64,000 nt of DNA. Origin: Lasiodiplodia sp. COLG20. Taxonomy: Eukaryota; Ascomycota; Dothideomycetes; Botryosphaeriales; Botryosphaeriaceae. Position 1 is the stretch's first letter. Each line of letters starts with the position of its first letter. Of this stretch, positions 10,450 through 20,570 are shown one piece after another. The stretch is from the NCBI GenBank assembly GCA_009801085.1, contig VNWV01000005.1:186001-250000 (forward strand), read 5' to 3'. A program made the position numbers and the translations under genes. The notes beneath the pieces are model-generated. The model did no database searches. It saw only the letters and a list, made by a program, of their open reading frames with translations, and was not told where the DNA came from.

Positions 10450-12362
10450 GGTCAGGTGGAGGCTGGAAGGTTGGGCAGGTGATGAGGCAAGGGGACGTGT
10501 GTATAACGTAGACTTTAAAATAGGCTTGATGGCTGTTGTTAGTTCTGCAAACTGATACTTTTCTGTTCCCTTTTCAAAAAGTAATACAACACATCACTCT
10601 GGATTTTGTAGTCTCGGATTACTTGCTTTCTTCTTATTCAGACTTCCCAAAATTTCGGCGGCCACACCAAGGGCAACTTTCAACTACAGAAATCAGAGAT
10701 GAGAATCCACATCGTCTCACGATGCATTACATCATTCCACGATGCTACCCTTCGCACCTACAGTTCAAATTCAACTTCTGCCGTAGCAAAGCCACCCGGA
10801 AGTTGGATACATTCAATTTTCATGTGCTGACGATAACGACGGTCTTCCTCGTTGGCAGCTTGGCCATGGGACTCAGTATGAGCGGAACAACGGCATTCGA
10901 GGTTTAGGGACTGTGTCTTAAAACTAAATCACTTGCCTAAACACCGTCGCTTGACCGGCCATCGTCATGTTCCATCATGTGCTGCAAGTGAAGAGCCAAA
11001 TTGCATGTGTGCCCACTGCAATGAGAATTATCCTCACATGAGCTCCGCGGAAGTCTTATGTTTAATGCTATAAAAGACTTAACACCCAGCTTGATTGTTA
11101 CCGAGCACCTCATCCAGATTTGACGGAGAGAGCAACTTCAACGATTGGAGGAATCTCGCTGACTCCGGCTTAGCTCGCGAGAACATACATTCTCGCCATG
11201 GCGGCTGGTGGCTTGCGCATTGTTCTACGAGCCAATCGCCTACCCAGTCGATTTTATGATGTATATTGCGGTGCAGCATCTGCACGTAATCATGATTTTC
11301 CACTTCACATGTACATCATGAGGGGTCCTCACCCGGTTTTCTGAGGCGTCGCGAGCTTGAAAGAAATTGCCGCTGGGAGACGATTTATCATAGCTAATGA
11401 ATATCCCAAGACAAAGCGGTTGGCAGATGCGCTATAGCATCCACGTGTTTGAAGAGTCTTCACAAGGCACACGGCTCCGTCATACGGGCTTGACGTGGCA
11501 CCTACATAGGTGGCGCTCATTTTTCTGAGGCACGTGGCTGCACATCAAATTTCATTAAGCTCTTCGGAGATTCCTTGTGAGAGCTCCATGAGTATTTAAG
11601 GCTGAATACCAAGGTCCCTAAGCTGCCAAGGGTGTATCATTACCAGCCGTTGTGTGCTCTATCATCGTGGATGTATGCTTCACTTTTGACTAGGTGGACG
11701 AAGAATTGACGTTAACACTTACGTGCGACGATATTTTCAAGGAAAAATCATCTACGGTCGGGGTACTGTATGCATACAATGAGAGCTCTCAGCAGTGAAG
11801 ACAGACGATGAGTCTCATCGTTGGTTGGGGAGAGGTAGAATAGTAATGATGGAATGCGAAGGCCTTCCCATGTAAGCATAAATGACCCTTGATATGCAAG
11901 CCACTTCAGCTTTGGAAGCATAGAATTGAGAGTACCATTAGAAACGGATGATGCAGGGCTTCGTGATGATTTCCTGAGATGCTGCCGCTCCCTAGACTTA
12001 TAAACTAAGTTTTGATTCATCTTCAGGCCCAGATGCCACGAAGTGCAGCCGAGTATATGCTTTTTTTAAGCAGCTCAGTTGCTGGTCTACACAGTTCGCA
12101 TGTCAACCGAGGATCAACAAAGTCTTTGAGTAGAAGTACAGGTGAATATTTGGGTTGAAACGCGCCATAACCGACCAGGCTCTGACCCGATTACGATGGC
12201 ATCATGTGCTGTTCAGAACTCCGAAGATCCGCTTTGCATGGAGATCGAACGTCCAGCAGATCTATCCAGCTACAGTACTAAGACAAAAGTTCTCGCACGG
12301 TCCACCCCGCGCGCGCGTCAAAATCGCGACGCGCAACAACACGCCTTCTTTGCACCACCCTC
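10450..12362. other. Intergenic, AT-richer, no gene recognised (about 1.9 kb)
   Basis: This holds the 3' flank of HPM1 and then lower-G+C sequence up to the Tc1-like relic. Open frames are short and featureless. A GC-rich stretch at about 12297-12340, just before the transposase start, could be the left end of the relic, but I could not find a convincing matching right terminal inverted repeat. Confidence 0.5.
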
Positions 12363-13457
12363 ATGCCGCCGCAACGCACGCCTTTGAAGGAGCTCTTCGG
12401 TCCTCATGCTCCAAATCAACAGTGCTCTCCTCACCAGCGCGGCAATTTGCTTGCCTGCCAGGCGTTGGGGCAGAAGCCGGCGTGGTTTCGCAAGGAGCTT
12501 GGCGTGCCAAAATCGACAATTAGATCGACCCATCTGCTCGCGTCACTACGCAACGAAGGCCGGTCACAGCTTCGATCTGGTAGGCCTAAGACGCTGTCAG
12601 ATGGCGATAAACGACATATTCTTCGTGTTGTTCGAAAAGACCCAAAGATCACGTATAAACAACTGCGTAAATAGACCGGAGTCGACTACAGCAACCGAAT
12701 AATTGTACGACTTTTAGACACCTATAACATACGCAAATGGCGCGTAGCAGGCCGGTCTAAACTTACCGAAGAACACGCTGCCATTCGCCTTACCTAGGCA
12801 CTAGAGTATCTAGACTGGACCAATTAGCAATAGGCGAAAGTTATCTAGTTAGATGAGTACTCTACGAAGCGAGAAGCCGGCAAAAAACGCGAGTAGTGTT
12901 TTCGTATACCAACACAAAAATGGGACCGGCTAATAATCCAAACATACGCTAAAGGCAAGAATATATCTATTATAATATAGGGCGCATTTTCTAGAAAGCG
13001 TGGCCGGTCTAAATTATACGTAATAGAGCGTGATCTAACAGTAAAGCGAAATAGCTACTCGGCTAACTCTTATCTATAAGTACTCGAGGAAAATATACTA
13101 CAAGTCTGGCGAAGAGGCATACTATTTATATAGGATAATACCTCTATTTATACGGCTATTAAGATACGCGAATGGTTTTAAGAAAAACGCGTAAATGTTA
13201 TTCGTTGGCCGGCATGTAGCCCGGACTTAAATCCAATTAAACACGTCTAGTTTTATTTAAAAGCGAAGGTCTTAGAGCTTTATCTAGAGCTTACAAACGC
13301 GTCTGGTGGCGAAGAGACTATTAAAGAGAAGCTAGGGCAAGCACTGGAAGATGCGTGGGAGCAACTGCCACAGTCGTTATTCGACTCGTTGTTGGGTAGT
13401 ATGAAACGCAGGTGCGAGGCAGTAATTGCCGCAGAGGGCTGGCATACGAAGTACTAG
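12363..13457 (+). pseudogene. Tc1/mariner-type transposase relic, interrupted by stop codons (RIP-like)
   Basis: One frame runs 1095 bp from ATG 12363 to a terminal TAG at 13455-13457, with no net frameshift but many internal stops (for example TAG at 12672, 12795, 12825, 12831, 12846). The first 300 bp encode an intact HTH region (VPKSTIR, SGRPKTLSDGDKRHI). Downstream the three DDE/D acidic residues are recognisable: LDEYS, DNTSIYTA and SPDLNPIKHV. The end (AAEGWHTKY) is typical of fungal Tc1-like transposases. Several stops sit where the family has Trp or Gln, as expected from C-to-T change at CpA on either strand, the mark of repeat-induced point mutation. The middle (about 12660-13310) is much richer in TA than the two ends. 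The element cannot encode active transposase. Confidence 0.88.
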
Positions 13458-13558
13458 CAGAAAATCAACACCAAATTCGATCTCAGCAGTCATTTTTGAC
13501 CCATCAGCGACTTTGTATAAGCAGCAGCAAGCATGCGTTGAGAAACAACGAAGTTGGT

Positions 13559-13847
13559 GTAAATCAATCCAGGGAATGCCGTATTTGCACACGTGGTGAC
13601 TTCAATGTACAAAGGGGTATCACAGCCGTAGGCTAGCGTGAATTTGTTTTTGCTCATGTCATGGGTCGTTGAAGCTATCGTCCGGACGTGTATGTAGAAT
13701 TTTAAATTTGACATACACGTCCGGACGATAGCTTCAACGACCCATGACATGAGCAAAAACAAATTCACGCTAGCCTACGGCTGTGATACCCCTTTGTACA
13801 TTGAAGTCACCACGTGTGCAAATACGGCATTCCCTGGATTGATTTAC
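13559..13847. repeat. 289-bp palindrome: two identical 137-bp inverted arms around a 15-bp spacer
   Basis: The left arm 13559-13695 and right arm 13711-13847 are exact reverse complements by eye; the AT-rich spacer is 13696-13710. The inner part is a symmetrical version of the MITE family found at 20202 and 33310. The outer roughly 50 bp of each arm shows no match to those copies. Such a structure would form a strong hairpin. Confidence 0.93.
13610..13796. mobile_element. MITE copy A (symmetrical derivative, TA-flanked)
   Basis: This 187-bp core of the palindrome is bounded by CAAAGG...CCTTTG ends next to TA dinucleotides (13608-13609 and 13797-13798). Each half matches one half of the 235-bp copies: GATAGCTTCAACGACCCATG, then CACGCTAGCC, then a degenerate terminal repeat. 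Because both halves come from the same half of the element, it is probably a fold-back rearrangement rather than a simple insertion. Confidence 0.75.
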
Positions 13848-14513
13848 AGCCCAAGAGACAATTTTGAAATGTGAAATGGTTAGTTGGACTTCCACGTCAT
13901 CTTCCTTCGCGCCTGGTTCGAGAACGATAGTTTCCCTGGTAAGAGCCACTAAGGGTCCTTCTCCAGATTTCAACCCTTTCTTTTCAAGAATGGAGTTTCC
14001 TTGGGAGTACATGGTTCGGCAAGCCGGGGAAAAGCCGAGCTGGTCGTACCGCGGGTGAGGTCTATGAAGGTGCATTCTTAATCTTAAGCGAAATACTTGG
14101 CAGATCGTAGTGATGATGAGATGGATTAAGAAAAGTGTCCCCTCAAAATGTTTAGCATGAGGGGCGATGAGGCAGACCACACGTGACTCGCTCCAGGCAA
14201 CAGCGGCTCATTCTGACGTATCACAACTCAAGTGCTCCATCTTCACAGTTGCACCATCTGCTTTGGTCTTGATCCGTCAATCTCTTTCATTCTGCAGCGA
14301 AGGATCAGAATGTATGCTTGACCTGCAGAGATAAACCATTGGGTTCACGTTCACATCCTGACTCCTCCGCAGCTACAACCCCGCCTTAGTGACCATCGCG
14401 GAGTCAGCTGATAGCGCGAAACCCCAAGGATCCTGGTTCTGGTTTACCACAGGCAGAAACAACAGAGAAAAAAAAAGATCAAACGAATAAACTTTTTACC
14501 AAACCAAAGAGCA
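13848..14513. other. Intergenic upstream of the RING-YEATS gene
   Basis: This is 666 bp of leader/promoter sequence for the downstream gene. Open frames running through it and the palindrome are products of the inverted repeat and are not considered genes. No further element was recognised. Confidence 0.5.
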
Positions 14514-15707
14514 ATGGTCAGGGAAACGCGCGCAACCAGCAATCGGCGAGCCAAACGCCACAACCCCGCCGCCGGCGGACGCATCACCAGGTCCCCTCCC
14601 TCCTCCGCAAAGCCGTCTCCATCACCGTCCTCGTCCACGCCCAACCGCCCTTCCAACCCCGCCTCATCTTCTGTCTCCGCCGCCGCCGCCGCCCCAGCCC
14701 CACAAGCGGCAGCAGCAGAACCCGACCCCCCCACCATCGACGACGACGACCTCTGCCCCATCTGCCACCTCCTCCTCTACCAACCCGTCCTAACCACCTG
14801 CAACCACGCCCTCTGCCGCTCCTGCATGGCTCGCTGGGCAGACATCTCCACCACGTCGGGCCAGATGACCATCGTGCCCCTGTCCGACGCCGTTCCGCCA
14901 CCAGAACCGGACGCTGCGGCAGGCGTGCTCGCCGACGAGGCGCGCTGTCCGATGTGCCGGACGCCGACGCGGGCGGTAAGAGACGCGCGTAGGGATGAGG
15001 TGCTGCGGGCGCGGTATCCACGGCGGTGGGGGGAGAGGGAGAGGGAGGAGAGGGGGGAGGGGGGCGAGGGGGCGGGGGGCGAGGATGGGGAGGTGAAGGC
15101 GATGACGGTGTTTGTGGGGAATACGCATGAGTTGTTGGAGGTGCGAGAGGGGAATTGCCATGAGTGGACGTTTTTTGTGAGGCCGGGGGATGTGGATGTT
15201 GTGGAGGAGGTGCAGATTTTGCTGGTTGGTGGCCTTTTCTCTCTCTCTCTCTCTCTCTCCGTCTTCATTTTCTTGCGCGCTTGGCTTTTCTGCTTTCTCG
15301 TTTCTGTGCTGCTTTCCTTTTTTTCTTCCGCTTTATCTCAGCTTTGGAGACCCTTCGTCTTAAATTGCGTCATTATCGTGTGGAAAGGCTGACGAGAAAC
15401 TGCAAAGCACCCGACCTTTCGACCTCCGCGCGTCATTCGAGCCATGCCGCCGTATCAGATCACGCGCATTGGATGGGGCTACTTCACCGTGCAGGCCTAC
15501 ATCATCCTCAAAGCCGGGTACACGTGGATCAGCGAAGATGCACAGCCCACTCCTGACGGAGTCGAGAAGGGCATGCTGCCTCTAGAATGGACGCTCAGTT
15601 TCGATGGTGACGGAAGTATGGGGAGGTGTCGACTGAAGTACAAACACGAGATCTCGGCTGATGACAGCGACAGCAGCTATGATGACGATAGTGAATACGA
15701 AGAGTGA
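14514..15707 (+). CDS. RING-finger and YEATS-domain protein (putative chromatin-reading E3 ligase)
   Basis: Two exons, 14514-15224 and 15408-15707 (183-bp intron with a CT repeat), about 336 aa, phase-0 junction. After a basic, Ser/Pro/Ala-rich N-terminus comes a RING-type finger, CPIC...CNHALCRSC...CPMC (about residues 82-150), with an unusually long loop between its second and last cysteine pairs. The C-terminal third reads as a YEATS fold: HEWTFFVRPG, VEEVQILL | HPTFRPPRV, PPYQITRIGWGYFTV and LPLEWTLSF. The intron falls exactly inside the HPTF strand, so the second exon is needed to complete the fold. YEATS domains bind acylated lysines on histones, and RING fingers recruit E2 enzymes. The combined role is inferred. 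The protein ends in a short acidic Asp/Ser tail. The YEATS call rests on motif resemblance. Confidence 0.85.
15238..15259. repeat. CT microsatellite in the RING-YEATS intron
   Basis: A pure CT run directly after the 5' splice site of the intron. It is a simple repeat and may also act as a pyrimidine tract. Confidence 0.8.
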
Positions 15708-16082
15708 CGCAATAACATGGAAGAGACTGTGGAGCGAAAGGACATGTACCAAAGAAAACGGCGAGAAGCGGGTATGCTAGCGCTTCAAGATTTATAGTTT
15801 TTTCCTTTTTCCCAAGTTGTTTTGGTCGAACCCTTGTTTGCCTCTCTCTCTCCCGCAAATTCACGAGATCACGAGAAGAAAATTCATACCCATCAATCCA
15901 AATGAAGTTGAGTCACGCTGCCACTTTCAGTAATTGCAAATCATATCCAATAGACCGAAATGTGATTGAGCTACTTGAAATCTGTTCGATCTTCTATGTA
16001 CAACCTCTGCTCCCTGACGCATACCTCATCAGTAAATCCCTCCAGTCATTTGGTATCCATTCAAAGTCGTGATGTGCTACAT
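15708..16082. other. Convergent 3' flanks, no gene
   Basis: 375 bp between the stop codons of the RING-YEATS gene and deuterolysin. This is untranslated 3' sequence with pyrimidine-rich tracts; nothing else was seen. Confidence 0.6.
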
Positions 16083-17271
16083 TCAGCAGCCGGCGTACAG
16101 AGCTAAACCAGTCAGTCAGCAGGATGTCTCAAAAAGATTAACGGCTTCTATGGGGGATTTCAAAAACTTACCCTGGGCGTACAGGGTGTAGGTGTCGGCG
16201 TGGTTCAGGTTCTGGGCAGCAGACAGGGACTGGACGAAGTTGTAGCCGTATCCACCGTAGTCGGAGGTGCCCTTGATCTGGGTGAGGTGGGTCATCTCGT
16301 GCAGGATGGTGGTCTGCTGGTCCTGGGCGTGGCAGGCGGAGCTGGTGGGGGAGAGGGCGGAAAAGAAGAGCGGGCAGTTGACCATGATGCTGGTGGCGGG
16401 CTGCGTGTAGGCCAGGACGCCGTTGCTGCACGCGCCGAGCACGTCGTTGCAGTAGTAGCGCGACGAGCCCGAGGTGGTGCTGCCGCACTCGCTGACGATG
16501 CGGCCGAAGACGGCGGCGACGGTGCTGCGCGTCGACGACGACGTCGACTTGAAGTACTCCTGGAACTTGCTGGCCGAGCCCGAGGACGCGGCCGTCTGCG
16601 CGCGCTGCGCCAGGCTGCGGCAGGCGCTGATGGCGTTGCGAGTGGCGGTGCCCTGCGAGCCCGTGCAGGACGACTGCACGACGGTGCGCTTGACCTTCTC
16701 GTGGAAGGAGTCGTGCACCCTCTTGGCCGCCGCGCCGTCGACCGAGGTCGAGACGACGTTGCTGATGAAGGGGACGACGCCAGCGATGGTGGTCGAGTCG
16801 CTCTCGGCGAAGGAGAAGGCGCCCTGGCTCAGAAGCTCGACGGCACCGCCCTCGCTGAGGTCGTGAGTCTCGGCAGCGTCGAACTCAACCTCAATGGTCT
16901 CGCCGGCGGCGATGCTCTGGAAGGCCTCCTCGGTCAGGCCTTGGGTGGAAACCTGGTAGCGGATGCCATCGAAGGTGACCTGCTTGTCTGCATCGGGCCA
17001 TGTTAGTATATTGGAAGACATTTTGTGAAAGTGGAGCTGTCCACATACCAGCAGCGTGGATCTCAACCTTCTCAACCGGCTGCTGGTCCAAGAGCGTGCC
17101 AGTCTTGAACAGCTTGAGAGCCGAGGAGCCGGTGTTGGTGATCAAAGCCTTGACGCCCGTGTTGCCGAGGAGCTCGAGCTTGACCTCCAGAGGAGTCTCG
17201 CGCTTGTTGACATCAACCGAGGCGGCGGCGGCCAGGGAGGCCAGGAAAGACAAGCCGGCGATGAACTTCAT
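16083..17271 (-). CDS. Deuterolysin (M35 zinc metalloprotease, neutral protease 2), secreted
   Basis: Three exons: 17271-17049, 16987-16172 and a 20-bp last exon 16102-16083 encoding the conserved end LYAGC; about 352 aa. The signal peptide is MKFIAGLSFLASLAAAA. A propeptide of about 150 residues follows, and a dibasic site (KVKR) precedes the mature start TVVQSSCTGS. The aspzincin signature is present: HEMTH with the third ligand Asp in GTSDYGGYG. Paired cysteines match deuterolysin spacing (QSSC, SAC, SEC, YYC, GAC, VNC, SAC, and the final GC). The enzyme is a secreted endopeptidase active on basic proteins, used for nutrition or virulence in various fungi. Ignoring the tiny final exon would give a wrong C-terminus (reading on into KFLKSPIEA). 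A TATAAA lies about 90 bp upstream. Confidence 0.95.
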
Positions 17272-18707
17272 GTTGATCGATTGTTGATCGGTCGTGAGGA
17301 AGACTTGAGAATTGCTCTGCTGCTGATGGAGACAGCAACATGGCGAGGAGAAGAGCCCGCTTTATAGTACAACATGCTCGACGAGCATGTATACATGTGG
17401 CCCTGATACCGCAGTGGCCAAGAAACAGACCAGGCGCAAAAGAGAAGGAAGAAATGCGGAGTGGTTTGATGCGATAAAGCTGCTTGGTGTATCGTGTTGG
17501 CTGGTGACTTTGATGGTGTCCACAGCTCCAAGCGTCGAATGACCAGGTGTGTGCTAGCCAAGAAGCTATACGACGCATGGTTTCTGGGCACTTGTCCGGA
17601 GATGCGCGACAAGTTGCTTCGTCCGGTGTCATGCCAGGTTCTTTAAGCGATCCGTTGTGCCGTGCGTGTGTTCATCTATAGCATGACGTTGCTGGTGTAT
17701 ACTATCAAGAGTAATGAGGTTTTCTTTGAACGCGTTCAGCATGGGCCTTTCTTTTAGGCCAGCTAAAGGATAGTGGTTACAAAATGCAAGTAGTGGCGCA
17801 GTCTACTGTCTCCACTTAGCGAGCGGACACGATATGTCGTTCTGGAGAATGAATAATTTAGCGATGGACCGAATGCAGTCACGCTGGTCAATGAAGGCAA
17901 GAGCAGGAGTGCTTGAATAGATGGGCATGTCTTTTGCCCTGTCAGGCAGGCGGCAAAACAAAAGACGGAAGAAGGAAGAATAAGAAGTTAATACTCCGAA
18001 GGCCCAGGAGAGCGGAGAGCTTGGCGGTCGGTGTTTAAGACGCCAAGATGTGCCGCCGGGGGTTGGCGGAGGGTTGGCGGAGGGTGATAAGCCCGGAGCT
18101 TGGCATGAGCGTCGCTGTCCGCCGCCTCCTCTCCCCTCTGTGGCGTTATCGAGGCCAAATTGCGCCATCCAGTCAGAAGCCACGATCCGAGCTTTAAGCA
18201 GCACGCCGTGTCTTGGACTCTGCCGAGAGATGCCCAGTGCCGTTCGTACCGTGCCATCACCTTCCCTTTTCGTGCGATGCGGAGGCACAAGCCTTCTTTC
18301 GAGTCCGTCTTGGCACCACATCTTGATTGACAACTCTTTTACCTGCTTATTTCGACTTGACATGCCCCCACCTCGTCCGCGTCCGGTGCTAAAATCCTTG
18401 CGCATTGTTTCGAAGAACCTGCCAGGCGCTGGGCATTTAGGCGGCCATACGCTGATTGGCGTTGGTGCCGCTCTTTGCATGTCGAGAACCGCCGAACGAC
18501 CTCAAAGATTCCCTGCCTCAACAAATGAGTGCTGGGCAACATTGGATAATGAAAAGCGGAATACGGGCTTGATTGATGATACGAATGTATGTAGGCCTTG
18601 GTATAAACGTTCGCTTGCCTCGATACAGAAGCTGAATGCTCGCGAGCGGGGCGCCGAGTGCAAGATAGGTGAAAGCAAGAGTATAGAAGTGATTGACGAG
18701 ACCCAAG
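17272..18707. other. Intergenic between deuterolysin and F-box gene 1
   Basis: About 1.4 kb. It holds the deuterolysin promoter and the 3' flank of the F-box gene. A 305-codon frame on the + strand from 18050 crosses into the antisense of the F-box gene and lacks any recognisable domain, so I do not call it. Confidence 0.55.
17361..17366 (-). promoter_or_regulatory. TATA box of the deuterolysin gene
   Basis: TTTATA on the + strand reads TATAAA on the - strand, about 90 bp before the deuterolysin ATG (17271). Position and sequence fit a core promoter element of a strongly induced secreted enzyme. Confidence 0.55.
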
Positions 18708-20052
18708 TCAAAGGGGGCAGGTATCCTCGGAACCCGGAAGCGAGGCAGGTCCGACAGGTAGAAATCGACTCGAGAGGCGGTCCCATTCGGTCATTGAAAC
18801 AGAAATTCCATGATCCTCATAACAAGAACCGAACTTGCGAAAGACCTCTGGAAGGTCGACAATGTTGTCTGTACCAATGTGCCAATCTTGCTCGAACTCG
18901 ATGTGTTGCAGTGCGGGGGCGAATTTTGCCACGCTGTACATCATGGTCTTCAAAGTGTACGCTTTGATCTCGTCCTCATTGTAGCGGCGGTTCAGGCGCA
19001 TTGCATCGGATCCACCTTTCCAACCACCAATCCTCATGGTTTTTAGGTTTGGTGGGATCATGTTCTGGAGAACAGTCTCGCGTGAGGTAGTATACGTTAC
19101 GAAATCATAGCCAAACCACATGTCGAGGTCGGCAGATACGTATTTGAGAGCCTCCATGTTCTTTAACTGTAGAGGACGCTCGCACGGTTGCCCGTGTTCT
19201 TTGATCAAGACTAGAACTTGGAGTGTTTTTGATACCGGGTCCAGAGCGTGATCGTAGCCACTATAATCCCACTCCCATTGGTACAGTTCGTGGTCGCTCA
19301 TAGAATGAATGACTAGCTCTTCGAGATTCTCCATAGCCGACATAAGTTTGTTGAGGGAGGTGGGATCGATGCATGAGCTGAAGAAATGAAGCTTTCGAAG
19401 TTTTGATATCGCAGCCGGGTCATCATTGAACACGCCGCCTTCGGTGTTGATATTGTGAAGAGTCAAGCTGGTCAACGTTGGCCATGTAAGGAGCGTCCCA
19501 AGATAGCCTAAATCAATCCTGTACGGAGCAAAACTTCGAATGTTGATGTCGCCTACAATGACATCAGTGACGAATGCATAGATAGATCAGGCATTTATTA
19601 CATGTGGTCAGCAGTGGTAGATGGCCGGTTATTCCAAAGGCATCGTGGATATCAATCACTGATACGTAGGTTATGGGTGCATCAACAAGGAGAGATTCGA
19701 GCTTTGGCAAGTCTCCTAGAAGATCAAGTCCTATGCTCGGCGGCTGTCCATCCAATTTCCAGTGGTATTCGCGGACAGCTCCGAAGCTCCGCACTAATTT
19801 CGCATACGCTGGGTTTCGCGTTAGAGCCTGACGGAAACAAGCAAGCCGTTCTTGGCTTCGAATGACGACTGAGTGGTAGAGACGTGGCTCAGTTATGGCG
19901 TGAAAAAGCTTGCACGTGCAAGTAACGGAGAGCAAATCCTCGGCTGGGACATGGTCGAAAATGAGGCCGAGAAGCTCCGTAGGCAGTTCGGTGAGCGAGT
20001 CACGGCTCTCCTGCTGCTTATTTGACTGAGAATGACTTAGTAGCGCGGCCAT
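18708..20052 (-). CDS. F-box protein 1 (substrate-receptor type, leucine-rich C-terminus)
   Basis: Two exons, 20052-19602 and 19552-18708, about 431 aa. The intron (19601-19553) has donor GTAATA and restores a Cys codon. The start is the first in-frame ATG (MAALLSH); the frame extends further upstream without an ATG. An F-box lies near residues 25-65: LTELPTELLGLIFDHVPAEDLLSVTCTCKLF in order, followed by EPRLYHSVVIRS, a hallmark of fungal F-box/LRR proteins. The remainder has irregular Leu-rich repeats (LTSLTLHNI, LRKLHFF, LEELVIH). Such proteins link Skp1-cullin E3 ligase to targets; the target is unknown. It is a diverged paralogue of the next gene and is separated from it by a MITE. Confidence 0.85.
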
Positions 20053-20201
20053 TGAGCATAGCCATAAACAGGTCGAAGAAGCAGGTCTTTGTGAGGAACA
20101 GAGAAGATTGGGCGCGCGAGTCGGGCTCCAGGCAGAAGCCAAGACCGGCTGTTTTAAGCCTCAGCACACACCGCCTTCCCAATGGGGCCGTTCTGCCTTT
20201 A

Positions 20202-20436
20202 CAGCCCCCTCTCGCAGCCGATGGCTAGCGCGAAGAATAGCAGGGGTGTAGAATATAGCGTAACTATGCCTCCAGCTCTGCCTTAGAAAATTAACATATG
20301 TAGGTATTTAAAGCTATCGTCCGTACGTATATGTAGAATTTTTAATTCGACATTCTCGTCCGGATGATAGCTTCACCTACCCATGATATGAGAAAAAAAC
20401 AAATCCACGCTAGCCATCGGCCGCGAGAGGGGACTG
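20202..20436. mobile_element. MITE copy B (235 bp, TA target-site duplication)
   Basis: The element starts CAGCCCCCTCTCGCAGCCGA and ends with the near-complementary sequence finishing GCGAGAGGGGACTG. It is flanked by TA at 20200-20201 and 20437-20438. A second, internal inverted repeat surrounds its middle (GCTATCGTCCG...CGGATGATAGC). It has no coding capacity. Length, TA duplication and terminal repeats fit a Tc1/mariner-type MITE. The reverse complement of the copy at 33310-33544 aligns along the whole length. It lies about 150 bp upstream of the F-box gene 1 start. Confidence 0.88.
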
Positions 20437-20570
20437 TAGAGCCAGACACTATCATTATTGAAAGTAGAAAACATACCAGGTATATTATTTCTTTAGTCAT
20501 GAAAAACTAAGGCTTCTTTCTAGAATGGGACCGCAGCTCGATCAAGAAGAGGATTCCAGCGAAGTATTTG

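Noticed and set aside
13770..14180. Open frames that share an identical C-terminal peptide at the palindrome arms
   Set aside because: The shared peptide is a by-product of the inverted arms, not a repeated protein domain.
16200..17006. 268-codon open frame on the + strand
   Set aside because: Antisense to the deuterolysin exon 2; composition is typical of a shadow of GC-rich codons.
18050..18967. 305-codon open frame on the + strand
   Set aside because: No domain or plausible codon pattern, and its 3' part is antisense to the F-box gene 1 exon 2.
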